6,768 nucleotides of DNA from an uncultured Butyricicoccus sp. (GTDB lineage: Bacteria > Bacillota > Clostridia > Oscillospirales > Butyricicoccaceae): assembly GCA_900544475.1 (NCBI GenBank), contig UQVU01000098.1, positions 1 to 6,768 on the forward strand, written 5' to 3'. The position numbers and the translations under genes were made by a program. The notes below the pieces were generated by a model, which was not told the origin of the DNA, made no database searches, and saw nothing but the letters and a program-made list of their open reading frames with translations. This document shows positions 1-5,265 of the stretch, in pieces. The number at the start of each line of letters is the position of its first letter. Within the stretch, counting starts at the first letter, position 1.

Positions 1-146
1 TGTATCACGGTTTTTATACTCCCAGAGGGAGAAAGTTTCCGAATGGGAACTTTCGGACGTCCGTGTTCTGCGGCGCAACGCGCTGTCAGAACACAGATTG
101 TCAGAAAAACGAAGTTTTTCGACAGGCTTAGTCACAGTCCGTTTTA
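1..146. repeat. Cluster of consecutive hairpins downstream of the solute-binding protein gene
   Basis: This stretch has no credible gene. It is packed with inverted repeats. Bases 99-110 pair with 114-124 (loop GAA, one bulged A at 103; A/T-rich GAAAAAC arm). Bases 63-70 pair exactly with 87-94, and the interior 73-76 and 80-83 (GCGC around AAC) extends the stem. Bases 55-62 are the palindrome GGACGTCC. Bases 31-40 pair with 45-54 around GAAT with one G-T wobble. Bases 19-23 pair with 27-31. In the minus-strand transcript these would fold one after another just beyond the lipoprotein stop codon. None is followed by a run of T on either strand, so a classical intrinsic terminator is not demonstrated. 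A role in mRNA 3'-end protection or a dispersed intergenic repeat both fit. The pairings are read from the sequence; the function is inference. Confidence 0.5.
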
Positions 147-1397
147 TCAGCCGGCCATCAGTTCTTCCAGCTGCGTCTGGGCATCTGCCAGACCCTTGTC
201 GATGGTCTTGGTGCCCTGGATGATGTTGTCCATCTCAGTGCCGAGGATGGTGGTGAACTGGGTCCACTCAGCGATAACAGGACGGTAAACACCGGTCTTG
301 AGTGCGGAGCATACTGTTTCGTACTGCGGATAGGTCTTGAGGACGTCTGCGTTCATCAGGCAGCTCTCGCGGCACGGTACGCCGCCGACGTCGATAGACT
401 TCAGCTGTACTTCGGGGCTCATAACGTACTCGAGCAGCTCGAGCGCGAGGTCCTTATGCGGCGCGTTGTTCGGGATGCCGATGCACCATACGCCGTACAT
501 AGAGGTGTTCTTCGGGGTGTCGCTGTCGTCCAGCTTGGTGGGGATAACGGTGTAGCTTGCTTTGGAGTCGGCGGTCGGTACATACCAGCCCGGCCATGCC
601 TGACCGAGAGCAGCGTTGCCGCCGTCGATGGCTGCTACGATGTCGTCCTTGTCCATGGTGTCGCCCAGTGCGTACAGGTCGAGGTATTCCTGCATGGCTG
701 CCTTGAACTCCGGGGTGTTTACGGTCGGCTTGTTGCTGTCGTCAACGACCCAGCCGCCATGAACGAGCAGATGCGGGATAAAGTCGGAAACGATGTTGTC
801 GGCGCTGCCGCCGCGGATAAGGAAGCCGGTCTTTCCTGCATCGTGGGTCTTTTTGGCGATGTCCATCAGGTCGTCGAAAGTCGTGATGTCCTCGGGCTCA
901 TAGCCTGCGGCCTTGATGAGCTCCTTGTTGTACATCATGACGGTAACGTTGCCGAAGAACGGCGCCAGATAGATGGCGTCGCCGACCTTGCAGATCGAAG
1001 TGGTTGCCTCGATGATGTCGTCGTCGAACGAATAGCCCATCTCGCTGAGGTTTGCCAGAACGTCGTTCTCGGTGAACTCAGCCATCCACGAGCCGTCTAC
1101 CATGCACAGGTCATACGAGCCCTCGGGGTTGGTCGCGTCGAGCGCGATGCCGGTATGCAGGTCGTCGAACGAAAGCTCCTGCACCTCGATGCTGACGTTG
1201 TGCTCTGCCTCGAAATCCGGAAGCGAGGCCTTGAGTGCTTCTGCGTACGTGCCGCCGCGCAGGATGAGCGTCATCTTGGTCTTTTCACCGGACGAGCCGC
1301 CCTTCTGGTCTGCCGACGAGCCGCCGCCGGAGCCGCATGCGGTCATGCTCAGTGCCATTGCTGCTGCGAGTGCGCCTGCGAGTAATCTGCGTTTCAT
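147..1397 (-). CDS. Extracellular sugar-binding lipoprotein of an ABC importer (family 1, UgpB/MalE-like)
   Basis: This is the receptor of a carbohydrate ABC importer. It is anchored outside the membrane, captures the sugar and delivers it to the permease. The 416-residue product starts with MKRRLLAGAL, a hydrophobic stretch and the lipobox MTAC, with the lipidated Cys at residue 21. A Gly/Ser-rich linker (22-40) follows, as in Gram-positive lipoproteins. The mature part has the two-lobe family 1 layout: YDLCMVDGSW near 95-104, LAPFFGNVTVMMYNKELIKAAG near 144-165, GNAALGQAWPGWY near 260-272, and a C-terminal half with VGGVPCRES near 337-345. Length is typical. The start at 1397 is chosen because GGAGG (1410-1406) lies 8 bases upstream; the TTG at 1412 would place the ribosome binding site inside the gene. 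It is the third gene after the LacI-type regulator and the MalG-type permease, 70 bases behind the latter. Substrate cannot be read from sequence; an oligosaccharide, sugar alcohol or glycerophosphodiester are all possible. The family call is secure. Confidence 0.93.
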   Translation of the reverse strand: MKRRLLAGALAAAMALSMTACGSGGGSSADQKGGSSGEKTKMTLILRGGTYAEALKASLPDFEAEHNVSIEVQELSFDDLHTGIALDATNPEGSYDLCMVDGSWMAEFTENDVLANLSEMGYSFDDDIIEATTSICKVGDAIYLAPFFGNVTVMMYNKELIKAAGYEPEDITTFDDLMDIAKKTHDAGKTGFLIRGGSADNIVSDFIPHLLVHGGWVVDDSNKPTVNTPEFKAAMQEYLDLYALGDTMDKDDIVAAIDGGNAALGQAWPGWYVPTADSKASYTVIPTKLDDSDTPKNTSMYGVWCIGIPNNAPHKDLALELLEYVMSPEVQLKSIDVGGVPCRESCLMNADVLKTYPQYETVCSALKTGVYRPVIAEWTQFTTILGTEMDNIIQGTKTIDKGLADAQTQLEELMAG

Positions 1398-1447
1398 AAT
1401 GTTTTCCTCCAATCTTGTAACTCTTAAAACTCTCTCTGTGGATCGGT

Positions 1448-1460
1448 GCGGCGAAGCCGC
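1448..1460 (-). other. Short GC-rich hairpin between permease and binding-protein genes
   Basis: GCGGC at 1448-1452 pairs exactly with GCCGC at 1456-1460 around a 3-base loop, in the 70-base spacer just after the permease stop. No T run follows in the minus-strand direction, so it is unlikely to terminate fully. In sugar ABC operons such hairpins often set differential amounts of receptor and permease mRNA by blocking exonucleases; that role is inferred here. I see no convincing separate promoter for the binding-protein gene in this spacer. Confidence 0.4.
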
Positions 1461-1467
1461 GGTATTG

Positions 1468-2307
1468 TTATTCTTTGGCAGCGCCGCTTGACAGTCCGGA
1501 AATCAAGTAGTTCTGTGCAAAGATGACAAACAAAGTGATAGGAATGACGGATACGACGCCGCCTGCCGCGACCAGACCGAAGTTCGTGAGGTTATCCTCG
1601 GTGTTGAGCAGGGCGAGCGCAAGGGGTACGGTGTTGTTTGCGGGAAGTCGGGTAAAGATAACGGTGTAGGTGTACTCGTTCCACGCATACATGAAGCTCA
1701 GCATGGATACCGCCGCGATGCCGGGGGCAACGAGCGGGAGCACAATCTTGCGGAACAGCTGCCACTCGGTCGCGCCGTCAACCTTGGCGCTCTCCTCGAT
1801 CTCCTCGGGCAGGTCCTGGAAGAAGCTGATGAGGAACCAGATGATGAGCGGCACGTTGATGAGCACGCAGGCGAGCATGACGGGAAGCCGGGTGTTGAGG
1901 ATGCCGACCTTGCTGAACATGGTGTACAGCGGAATGGTAAAGGCTACCGGCGGAAGTACGCGGACGAGCAAAATCCAGTAGGTGACCGGCTTTTTCAGGC
2001 CGAAGCGGAAACGCCGTCTTGCGAGAACATATGCCGCACAGATGCCGACCGCAAGCGAAAGAATAAGCGAACCGATCGTGGTTTTCAGGCTGTTTGTGAT
2101 TGCCGTGCCGAAATTGCGGTCGGTGAACAGGTGCTTGAAGTGGTCAAAGGTGAGCATATGCGGTAAGATGGAAATATGGCCGGTCATCTCGCTCGTCGGA
2201 CGGATGGCAAGCGCGACAAGCCAGTAGATGGGGAACAGCGCAAGGAACAGCAGGAATATACATCCCACGATCTTGCAGACCGTTCCGATCCTCTTTTTAC
2301 GTTTCAC
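1468..2307 (-). CDS. Carbohydrate ABC transporter permease, MalG-type (COG0395)
   Basis: This is an inner-membrane half of a sugar ABC importer channel. The 279-residue product has about six membrane segments (roughly 11-33, 72-96, 107-130, 140-163, 190-213, 246-267). It carries the EAA loop EESAKVDGATEWQLFRKIVLPLVAPG-like segment at about 171-196, which docks to the ATPase. The N-terminal FPIYWLVALAIRPTSE and the AWNEYTYTVIF stretch are typical of the MalG/UgpE branch, not MalF. Length is normal and both ends look intact. The start is GTG at 2307, preceded by AGGAGGAGAT (2320-2311). An ATG at 2309 overlaps it but meets TGA at once (ATGTGA), so it would encode nothing. The gene follows the LacI-type regulator by 42 bases and precedes the sugar-binding lipoprotein. 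MalG-type permeases work with a MalF-type partner and an MsmX/UgpC-like ATPase. Neither is in the window, and the usual MalF-MalG adjacency is broken here. Confidence 0.93.
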   Translation of the reverse strand: MKRKKRIGTVCKIVGCIFLLFLALFPIYWLVALAIRPTSEMTGHISILPHMLTFDHFKHLFTDRNFGTAITNSLKTTIGSLILSLAVGICAAYVLARRRFRFGLKKPVTYWILLVRVLPPVAFTIPLYTMFSKVGILNTRLPVMLACVLINVPLIIWFLISFFQDLPEEIEESAKVDGATEWQLFRKIVLPLVAPGIAAVSMLSFMYAWNEYTYTVIFTRLPANNTVPLALALLNTEDNLTNFGLVAAGGVVSVIPITLFVIFAQNYLISGLSSGAAKE

Positions 2308-2327
2308 ATGATCTCCTCCTTTATCGA

Positions 2328-2345
2328 GCAGGGAAAACGCCCTGC
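2328..2345 (-). other. Small inverted repeat between regulator and permease genes
   Basis: GCAGGG (2328-2333) and CCCTGC (2340-2345) form a 6-bp stem with a 6-base loop, directly after the regulator stop codon and just upstream of the permease ribosome binding site. No T run follows on the minus strand, so partial termination or an mRNA processing stop is more likely than a full terminator. It could also be chance in a GC-rich sequence. Confidence 0.3.
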
Positions 2346-2349
2346 GTCT

Positions 2350-3342
2350 TTACAGCTTGATGGACGAGGCGCGCGTCCGGAGCGAAACCGGAACCACGGT
2401 CAGCCGGGGGATGTCCTTTTCGCCGGCGAGCAGCGCCGTCAGGTGCTCCAGACAGATTTCTCCCATCCGCCGGCAGTCCACGTGCACCGAGGTCAGCTCG
2501 GGCGTGAGCAGCGTACAGGCGGAAGAATCGTCGAAGCCGACAACCGCAACGTCCTCGGGAACGTGAAGTCCGAGCCGGGTCGCGGCCTTGATGACGCCGG
2601 CGGCGAGCACATCGTTGAACGCAAAGACTGCGCTCGGGTGCTCGGGGCGGCGGAGCAGCTCAGTCGCGGCGCGGGTCGCGCTTTCCACGTCGCGGCCGCA
2701 CATCACAATGCCCGATTCATCGACCGAGATGCCGTGCTCCTGCATGGCGCCGACGAATGCGTTGTAGCGGACGCTCGTGATATACGAGGAAAACTGTCCG
2801 GCAAGGAGCGCGATGCGGCGGTGGCCGTAGGCGGTGAGGTGGTCGATGACCTGACGGGTGCCGTTCTGCTCGTCCGCGACAACGCTCGGCAGGTCGAAGC
2901 CGCTCGCGCGGTGGTTTACGAGAACAACGGCGATGCCTTGCCGCTGAAATTCGGAAATCATGGACGGCTCGGCGTCGCCTGCGAGGATAACGCCCTCGAT
3001 CTGCTTGCTCTGCGAGGTGCGCTGCCAGTCGGCGGCGGTCGAAATGAGCAGCTGATACGAGGTGCTGTTCGCGCGCCGCATGACGCCCTCGCAGATGCCT
3101 GCGTAGAATTCATCGAGAATGGTCGCGTCTTTTTTGCAGATGAGAAAGGCGATCTTGTCGGTCTGCTGACGGGCCATCGCACGGGCGATCGCGCTCGGCT
3201 GATAGCCCAGCGCCTCGGCGGCGGCGTAGACCTTGCGCCGGGTCTCCTCGCGCACCCGGTCGGGCGAGGTGAAGGTGCGGGAAACCGTCGCGGTGGAAAC
3301 GCCGGAAAGACGGGAAACGTCATAAATCGTTGGGGTATCCAT
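2350..3342 (-). CDS. LacI/GalR-family transcriptional repressor, probable local regulator of the sugar importer
   Basis: This is a DNA-binding repressor that releases or binds its operator on sensing a small sugar-type ligand. The 330-residue product opens with the family helix-turn-helix (TIYDVSRLSGVSTATVSRTF, residues 5-24) and the hinge helix GYQPSAIARAMA (46-57). The position usually occupied by Leu in the hinge is Met here. The periplasmic-binding-like ligand domain follows (63-330), with AFNDVLAAGV near 241-250 and VVGFDDS near 267-273, both family hallmarks. The recognition stretch VSxATVSR matches the CcpA type, which fits the TGnAArCG-type operators found in the upstream DNA. The start at 3342 is chosen because GGGAGG (3353-3348) sits 6 bases upstream; the TTG at 3360 lies before that site. 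It is first in the operon with the permease and binding protein, so autoregulation is likely. It is probably not CcpA itself: it sits inside an importer operon, and no HPr-contact residues can be checked by eye. Confidence 0.93.
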   Translation of the reverse strand: MDTPTIYDVSRLSGVSTATVSRTFTSPDRVREETRRKVYAAAEALGYQPSAIARAMARQQTDKIAFLICKKDATILDEFYAGICEGVMRRANSTSYQLLISTAADWQRTSQSKQIEGVILAGDAEPSMISEFQRQGIAVVLVNHRASGFDLPSVVADEQNGTRQVIDHLTAYGHRRIALLAGQFSSYITSVRYNAFVGAMQEHGISVDESGIVMCGRDVESATRAATELLRRPEHPSAVFAFNDVLAAGVIKAATRLGLHVPEDVAVVGFDDSSACTLLTPELTSVHVDCRRMGEICLEHLTALLAGEKDIPRLTVVPVSLRTRASSIKL

Positions 3343-3366
3343 AATTCGCCTCCCTTGCAATTCTGT

Positions 3367-3397
3367 GAAATTCAGTGTAAACGCTTACATGAATTTC
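3367..3397. promoter_or_regulatory. LacI/CcpA-type operator embedded in a larger inverted repeat
   Basis: The core at 3376-3389, TGTAAACGCTTACA, matches every fixed position of the TGnAArCGnWWnCA operator (cre) consensus. It is flanked by GAAATTCA (3367-3374) and TGAATTTC (3390-3397), which are exact reverse complements, with a single extra G at 3375. The site therefore reads as a 31-base near-perfect palindrome. It lies about 25 to 55 bases upstream of the regulator start codon and downstream of its predicted transcription start near 3444. A repressor bound here would act as a roadblock, and the transcript could also fold into a hairpin just before the ribosome binding site. Autoregulation by the adjacent LacI-type protein, or control by CcpA, are both compatible. 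Confidence 0.8.
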
Positions 3398-3403
3398 GTC
3401 TGA

Positions 3404-3438
3404 CAGAGGGTGAAAAGATGAAGTTCGGTATCCCTCTG
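3404..3438 (-). other. Stem-loop in the leader of the sugar operon
   Basis: CAGAGGG (3404-3410) and CCCTCTG (3432-3438) are exact reverse complements with a 21-base loop. They lie between the predicted transcription start (near 3444) and the operator palindrome. It would form at the very 5' end of the minus-strand transcript, a place where hairpins often stabilise mRNA. No known riboswitch is recognised. Confidence 0.35.
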
Positions 3439-3450
3439 CTTCCTGAGTTC

Positions 3451-3479
3451 AATATAGCACCTTGTCCGGAATAATGCAA
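3451..3479 (-). promoter_or_regulatory. Predicted sigma-A promoter for the LacI-permease-binding protein operon
   Basis: Read on the minus strand there is an extended -10 element, TGC followed by TATATT (3459-3451), and a weak -35 TTGCAT (3479-3474) with a 17-base spacer. The start of transcription would be near 3444, giving a leader of about 100 bases that contains the operator palindrome. The TATATT and TG elements are the supporting evidence; the -35 matches only three of six consensus positions. Confidence 0.5.
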
Positions 3480-3546
3480 TAGCGAAACGACATTTTTTAC
3501 ATACACAGACATTTTATGACCTGTTGTTTGTGCATATCTAACAAGA

Positions 3547-3560
3547 AATTAACGTTTACA
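3547..3560. promoter_or_regulatory. Weak operator-like half site
   Basis: On the minus strand this reads TGTAAACGTTAATT. The first half is a perfect TGTAAACG operator half, but the final CA of the consensus is replaced by TT. It lies between the two full operators and could be an auxiliary repressor site, or chance in AT-rich DNA. Confidence 0.3.
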
Positions 3561-3617
3561 GCAGAAAACAAAGATAGCGCTCTGGGCGGTTTTCCTGCAA
3601 TAAAATTCCGAAATATA

Positions 3618-3646
3618 AATGTAAGCGCTTTCATAAACGATTGCAA
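3618..3646 (-). promoter_or_regulatory. Operator overlapping a possible second minus-strand promoter
   Basis: The core at 3620-3633, TGTAAGCGCTTTCA, fits all fixed positions of TGnAArCGnWWnCA. It overlaps a candidate minus-strand promoter with TTGCAA at 3646-3641, a 17-base spacer and TACATT at 3623-3618. A protein bound here would cover that promoter. The operator match is strong and the promoter match moderate (four of six at each box). The site also lies about 130 bases upstream of the predicted start of the divergent exporter gene, so it might affect that gene too. A related 9-mer, GTAAGCGCT, recurs at 3665-3673 without a proper second half. Confidence 0.6.
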
Positions 3647-3725
3647 AAATAGGGTAAAATGTTCGTAAGCGCTGCGTTCCCGCGCACGCACCGGGCCGCG
3701 CCCGAAAGACGGTTTCGGTTTTCGC

Positions 3726-3754
3726 TTTACTCGGGGGGCGGGGCGTGATAAAAT
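3726..3754 (+). promoter_or_regulatory. Predicted sigma-A promoter for the EamA exporter and metallopeptidase pair
   Basis: TTTACT (3726-3731, four of six to the -35 consensus) is followed after 17 bases by an extended -10, TGA then TAAAAT (TG at 3746-3747, hexamer 3749-3754). Transcription would start near 3761, giving a leader of about 50 bases. An overlapping TATAAA at 3758-3763 lacks a partner -35. Confidence 0.5.
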
Positions 3755-3775
3755 AGGTATAAACAGCAATCTTAC

Positions 3776-3806
3776 GGGGGAAAACCCCGGAAAAACGGGG
3801 GAGGAG
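3776..3806 (+). promoter_or_regulatory. GC-rich leader with two mutually exclusive hairpins around the ribosome binding site
   Basis: CCCC at 3785-3788 can pair with the upstream GGGG (3777-3780, loop AAAA). Alternatively CCCCG (3785-3789) can pair with the downstream CGGGG (3796-3800). The second form abuts the GGGGGAGGAG ribosome binding region (3797-3806) and would hide part of it; the first leaves it open. Both pairings are seen directly. Whether they switch is inference, and the stems are only 4-5 bp. Confidence 0.35.
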
Positions 3807-3812
3807 AAAGCG

Positions 3813-4685
3813 ATGCTTTCGAATAAAACAAAGGCAATCGGTTACATCATGCTTTCAGCGTTCGGCTTCGCGCTCATGACGGCGTTCGTCCGCATGGCGG
3901 GTGACCTGCCGTTCACGCAGAAGTCGCTGTTCCGCAATCTGGTGGCGGTCGCGGTGGCGGCGGTCGTGCTGAAGCGCGAAAAAGTCGGCTTCCAATGGGA
4001 AAAGGGCAATCTGCACCTGCTCATTCTCCGCGCGACCTGCGGCACGCTCGGCATTTTCTGCAACTACTACGCCATCGACCATCTGGTCCTCGCGGACGCG
4101 AACATCCTCAACAAGATGTCGCCGTTCTTCGCCATCCTGTTCTCGCTCGTGCTGCTCAAGGAGCGCGCGAATGTCTGGCAGTATCTTTCCGTTCTCGCGG
4201 CGTTCGGCGGCGCGATGCTCATCATCAAGCCGGGCTTTTCGGCGGATACCTTCCCGGCGGTCATCGGCCTGCTCGGCGGCATGAGCGCGGGCGCGGCCTA
4301 TACGTTCGTCCGTGCGCTCAGCAAGAGAAACGAAAAAAGTGCGCGTATCGTGTTCTTTTTCTCGGCTTTCTCTATTTTGACGTCGCTTCCGTTCGTCATC
4401 GCGGACTTCCACCCGATGACGTTCGCCCAGTTCATGTGCCTGATGGGCGCGGGCGCGGCGGCCACCCTCGGCCAGTTCGGCGTGACGCTCGCCTATCAGC
4501 ACGCTCCGGCGAAGGAGATCTCCGTATTCGATTATACGCAGGTGCTTTTCTCCGCACTACTCGGATTTTTCCTGTTCGGCCAGATCCCCGACCGCCTGAG
4601 CATTCTGGGCTATCTGGTCATCTGCGGCGTTTCGGTTGCGATGTTCTGCTATAACCGCCGTCTGGACGCAAAGGAGCAGGCATGA
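3813..4685 (+). CDS. EamA-family (drug/metabolite transporter superfamily) membrane exporter
   Basis: This is an integral membrane transporter of the DMT superfamily, whose members usually export amino acids, nucleobase-type metabolites or other small molecules. The 290-residue product shows about ten hydrophobic segments arranged as two EamA repeats (roughly 8-137 and 149-280). The first repeat contains the family's typical YYAIDHLVLADANILNKMSPFF-type stretch near 85-106, then VLLKER. The second has the matching YQHAPAKEISVFDYTQVLFSALLGFFLFGQ region at 228-257. Length is normal for the family. The ATG at 3813 follows GGGGGAGGAG with 6 bases of spacing. The last bases overlap the start of the metallopeptidase gene (ATGA), so the two are co-translated. 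The gene is divergent from the sugar operon and shares its regulatory region. Substrate is unknown and no close family member is recognised; the superfamily call is firm. Confidence 0.93.
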   Translation: MLSNKTKAIGYIMLSAFGFALMTAFVRMAGDLPFTQKSLFRNLVAVAVAAVVLKREKVGFQWEKGNLHLLILRATCGTLGIFCNYYAIDHLVLADANILNKMSPFFAILFSLVLLKERANVWQYLSVLAAFGGAMLIIKPGFSADTFPAVIGLLGGMSAGAAYTFVRALSKRNEKSARIVFFFSAFSILTSLPFVIADFHPMTFAQFMCLMGAGAAATLGQFGVTLAYQHAPAKEISVFDYTQVLFSALLGFFLFGQIPDRLSILGYLVICGVSVAMFCYNRRLDAKEQA

Positions 4686-5197
4686 CGGGGTATGAGCTTG
4701 TGCGGTCGCGGCGGAAAACGTTGAGCGTGCAGGTCACGCGCGAGGGACGGGTGATCGTCCGGGCGCCGCTGCGGCTTGCGAAGCGCGAAATCGACCGCTT
4801 TGTTCGCGAGCACGCGGACTGGATCGCGAAAGCGCTTGCGCACCAGCGCAGCCTCGCCGAGGCGCATCCCGAGCCGGACGAGCAGCAGGCGCGTGCGCTG
4901 GTCGAGCGGGCGGCGCGGGAAATCCCGCCCAAGGTTCGCCATTACGCCGCCCTCATGGGCGTGCAGCCGACCGGCGTGCGCATCACTTCGGCGCGGACGA
5001 GGTTCGGCTCGTGCAGCGGAAAAGACAGCCTGTGCTTCTCGTGGCGGCTCATGCAGTACCCGGAGGACGCAGTGGATTACGTCGTTGTGCACGAGCTGGC
5101 GCACATCGTCCACAAAAACCACGGCCCGTACTTCTGGGCGCTCGTCGGGCAGTATATGCCGGATTACAAGCGTCGTCGCGCACTTTTACGCGAATAA
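4682..5197 (+). CDS. YgjP/WDXG-like zinc metallopeptidase (often annotated M48 family, DUF45)
   Basis: This is a predicted cytoplasmic zinc-dependent hydrolase. The 171-residue product has no signal peptide or membrane segment. It begins with the family's N-terminal strand region (YELVRSRRKTLSVQV then VIVRAPLRLAKREIDRFVREHADWI, residues 4-48) and a charged helical linker rich in Glu, Arg and Ala (about 50-85). The catalytic part has FGSCSGKDSLCFSWRL (108-123), the zinc site HELAH (His137, Glu138, His141) and the third ligand region KNHGPYFW with His147. This GSC, HExxH, NHGxxFW order is diagnostic of the family. It is shorter than many members (about 220-240 residues), mainly through a compact linker, but no key residue is missing. 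The ATG at 4682 overlaps the EamA stop, with AGGAG at 4672-4676 inside the upstream gene. The physiological substrate of this family is poorly known; family assignment is firm, function is not. Confidence 0.92.
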   Translation: MTGYELVRSRRKTLSVQVTREGRVIVRAPLRLAKREIDRFVREHADWIAKALAHQRSLAEAHPEPDEQQARALVERAAREIPPKVRHYAALMGVQPTGVRITSARTRFGSCSGKDSLCFSWRLMQYPEDAVDYVVVHELAHIVHKNHGPYFWALVGQYMPDYKRRRALLRE

Positions 5198-5204
5198 AAC
5201 GAAA

Positions 5205-5249
5205 AACGACCTTCCGCAGCGGTGCAGTGCCGTCAAGCGGAAGGTCGTT
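5205..5249. terminator. Bidirectional intrinsic terminator between the metallopeptidase gene and brnQ
   Basis: AACGACCTTCCGC (5205-5217) pairs perfectly with GCGGAAGGTCGTT (5237-5249), a 13-bp stem with a 19-base loop that can itself pair CGG (5220-5222) with CCG (5230-5232). On the plus strand it is followed by TTTTTT at 5251-5256. On the minus strand it is followed by TTTTTCGTTTT. It sits 7 bases after the metallopeptidase stop and 16 bases after the brnQ stop, so it serves both convergent units. Confidence 0.92.
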
Positions 5250-5265
5250 GTTTTTTAGGGGGAAA

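Noticed and set aside
99..124. Hairpin after the lipoprotein gene as a classical intrinsic terminator
   Set aside because: The stem is good, but the minus-strand sequence after it (ATCTGTGTTC) has no T run, so I list it only as part of the hairpin cluster.
456..1385. Plus-strand open frame opposite the binding-protein gene
   Set aside because: The product has no recognisable domain and lies fully antisense to a well-supported lipoprotein gene.
2176..3474. Plus-strand open frame of 432 codons opposite the LacI-type regulator
   Set aside because: It spans the regulator, the intergenic gap and part of the permease on the other strand, is rich in Arg and Gly, and has no ribosome binding site or family signature.
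3497..3769. Possible 90-codon minus-strand gene in the divergent intergenic region
   Set aside because: It overlaps promoters and operators, has no ribosome binding site upstream, and its sequence shows no family features.
3855..4502. Minus-strand open frame within the EamA gene
   Set aside because: The product is almost entirely Arg/Glu/Ala/His, a shadow of hydrophobic codons on the other strand.
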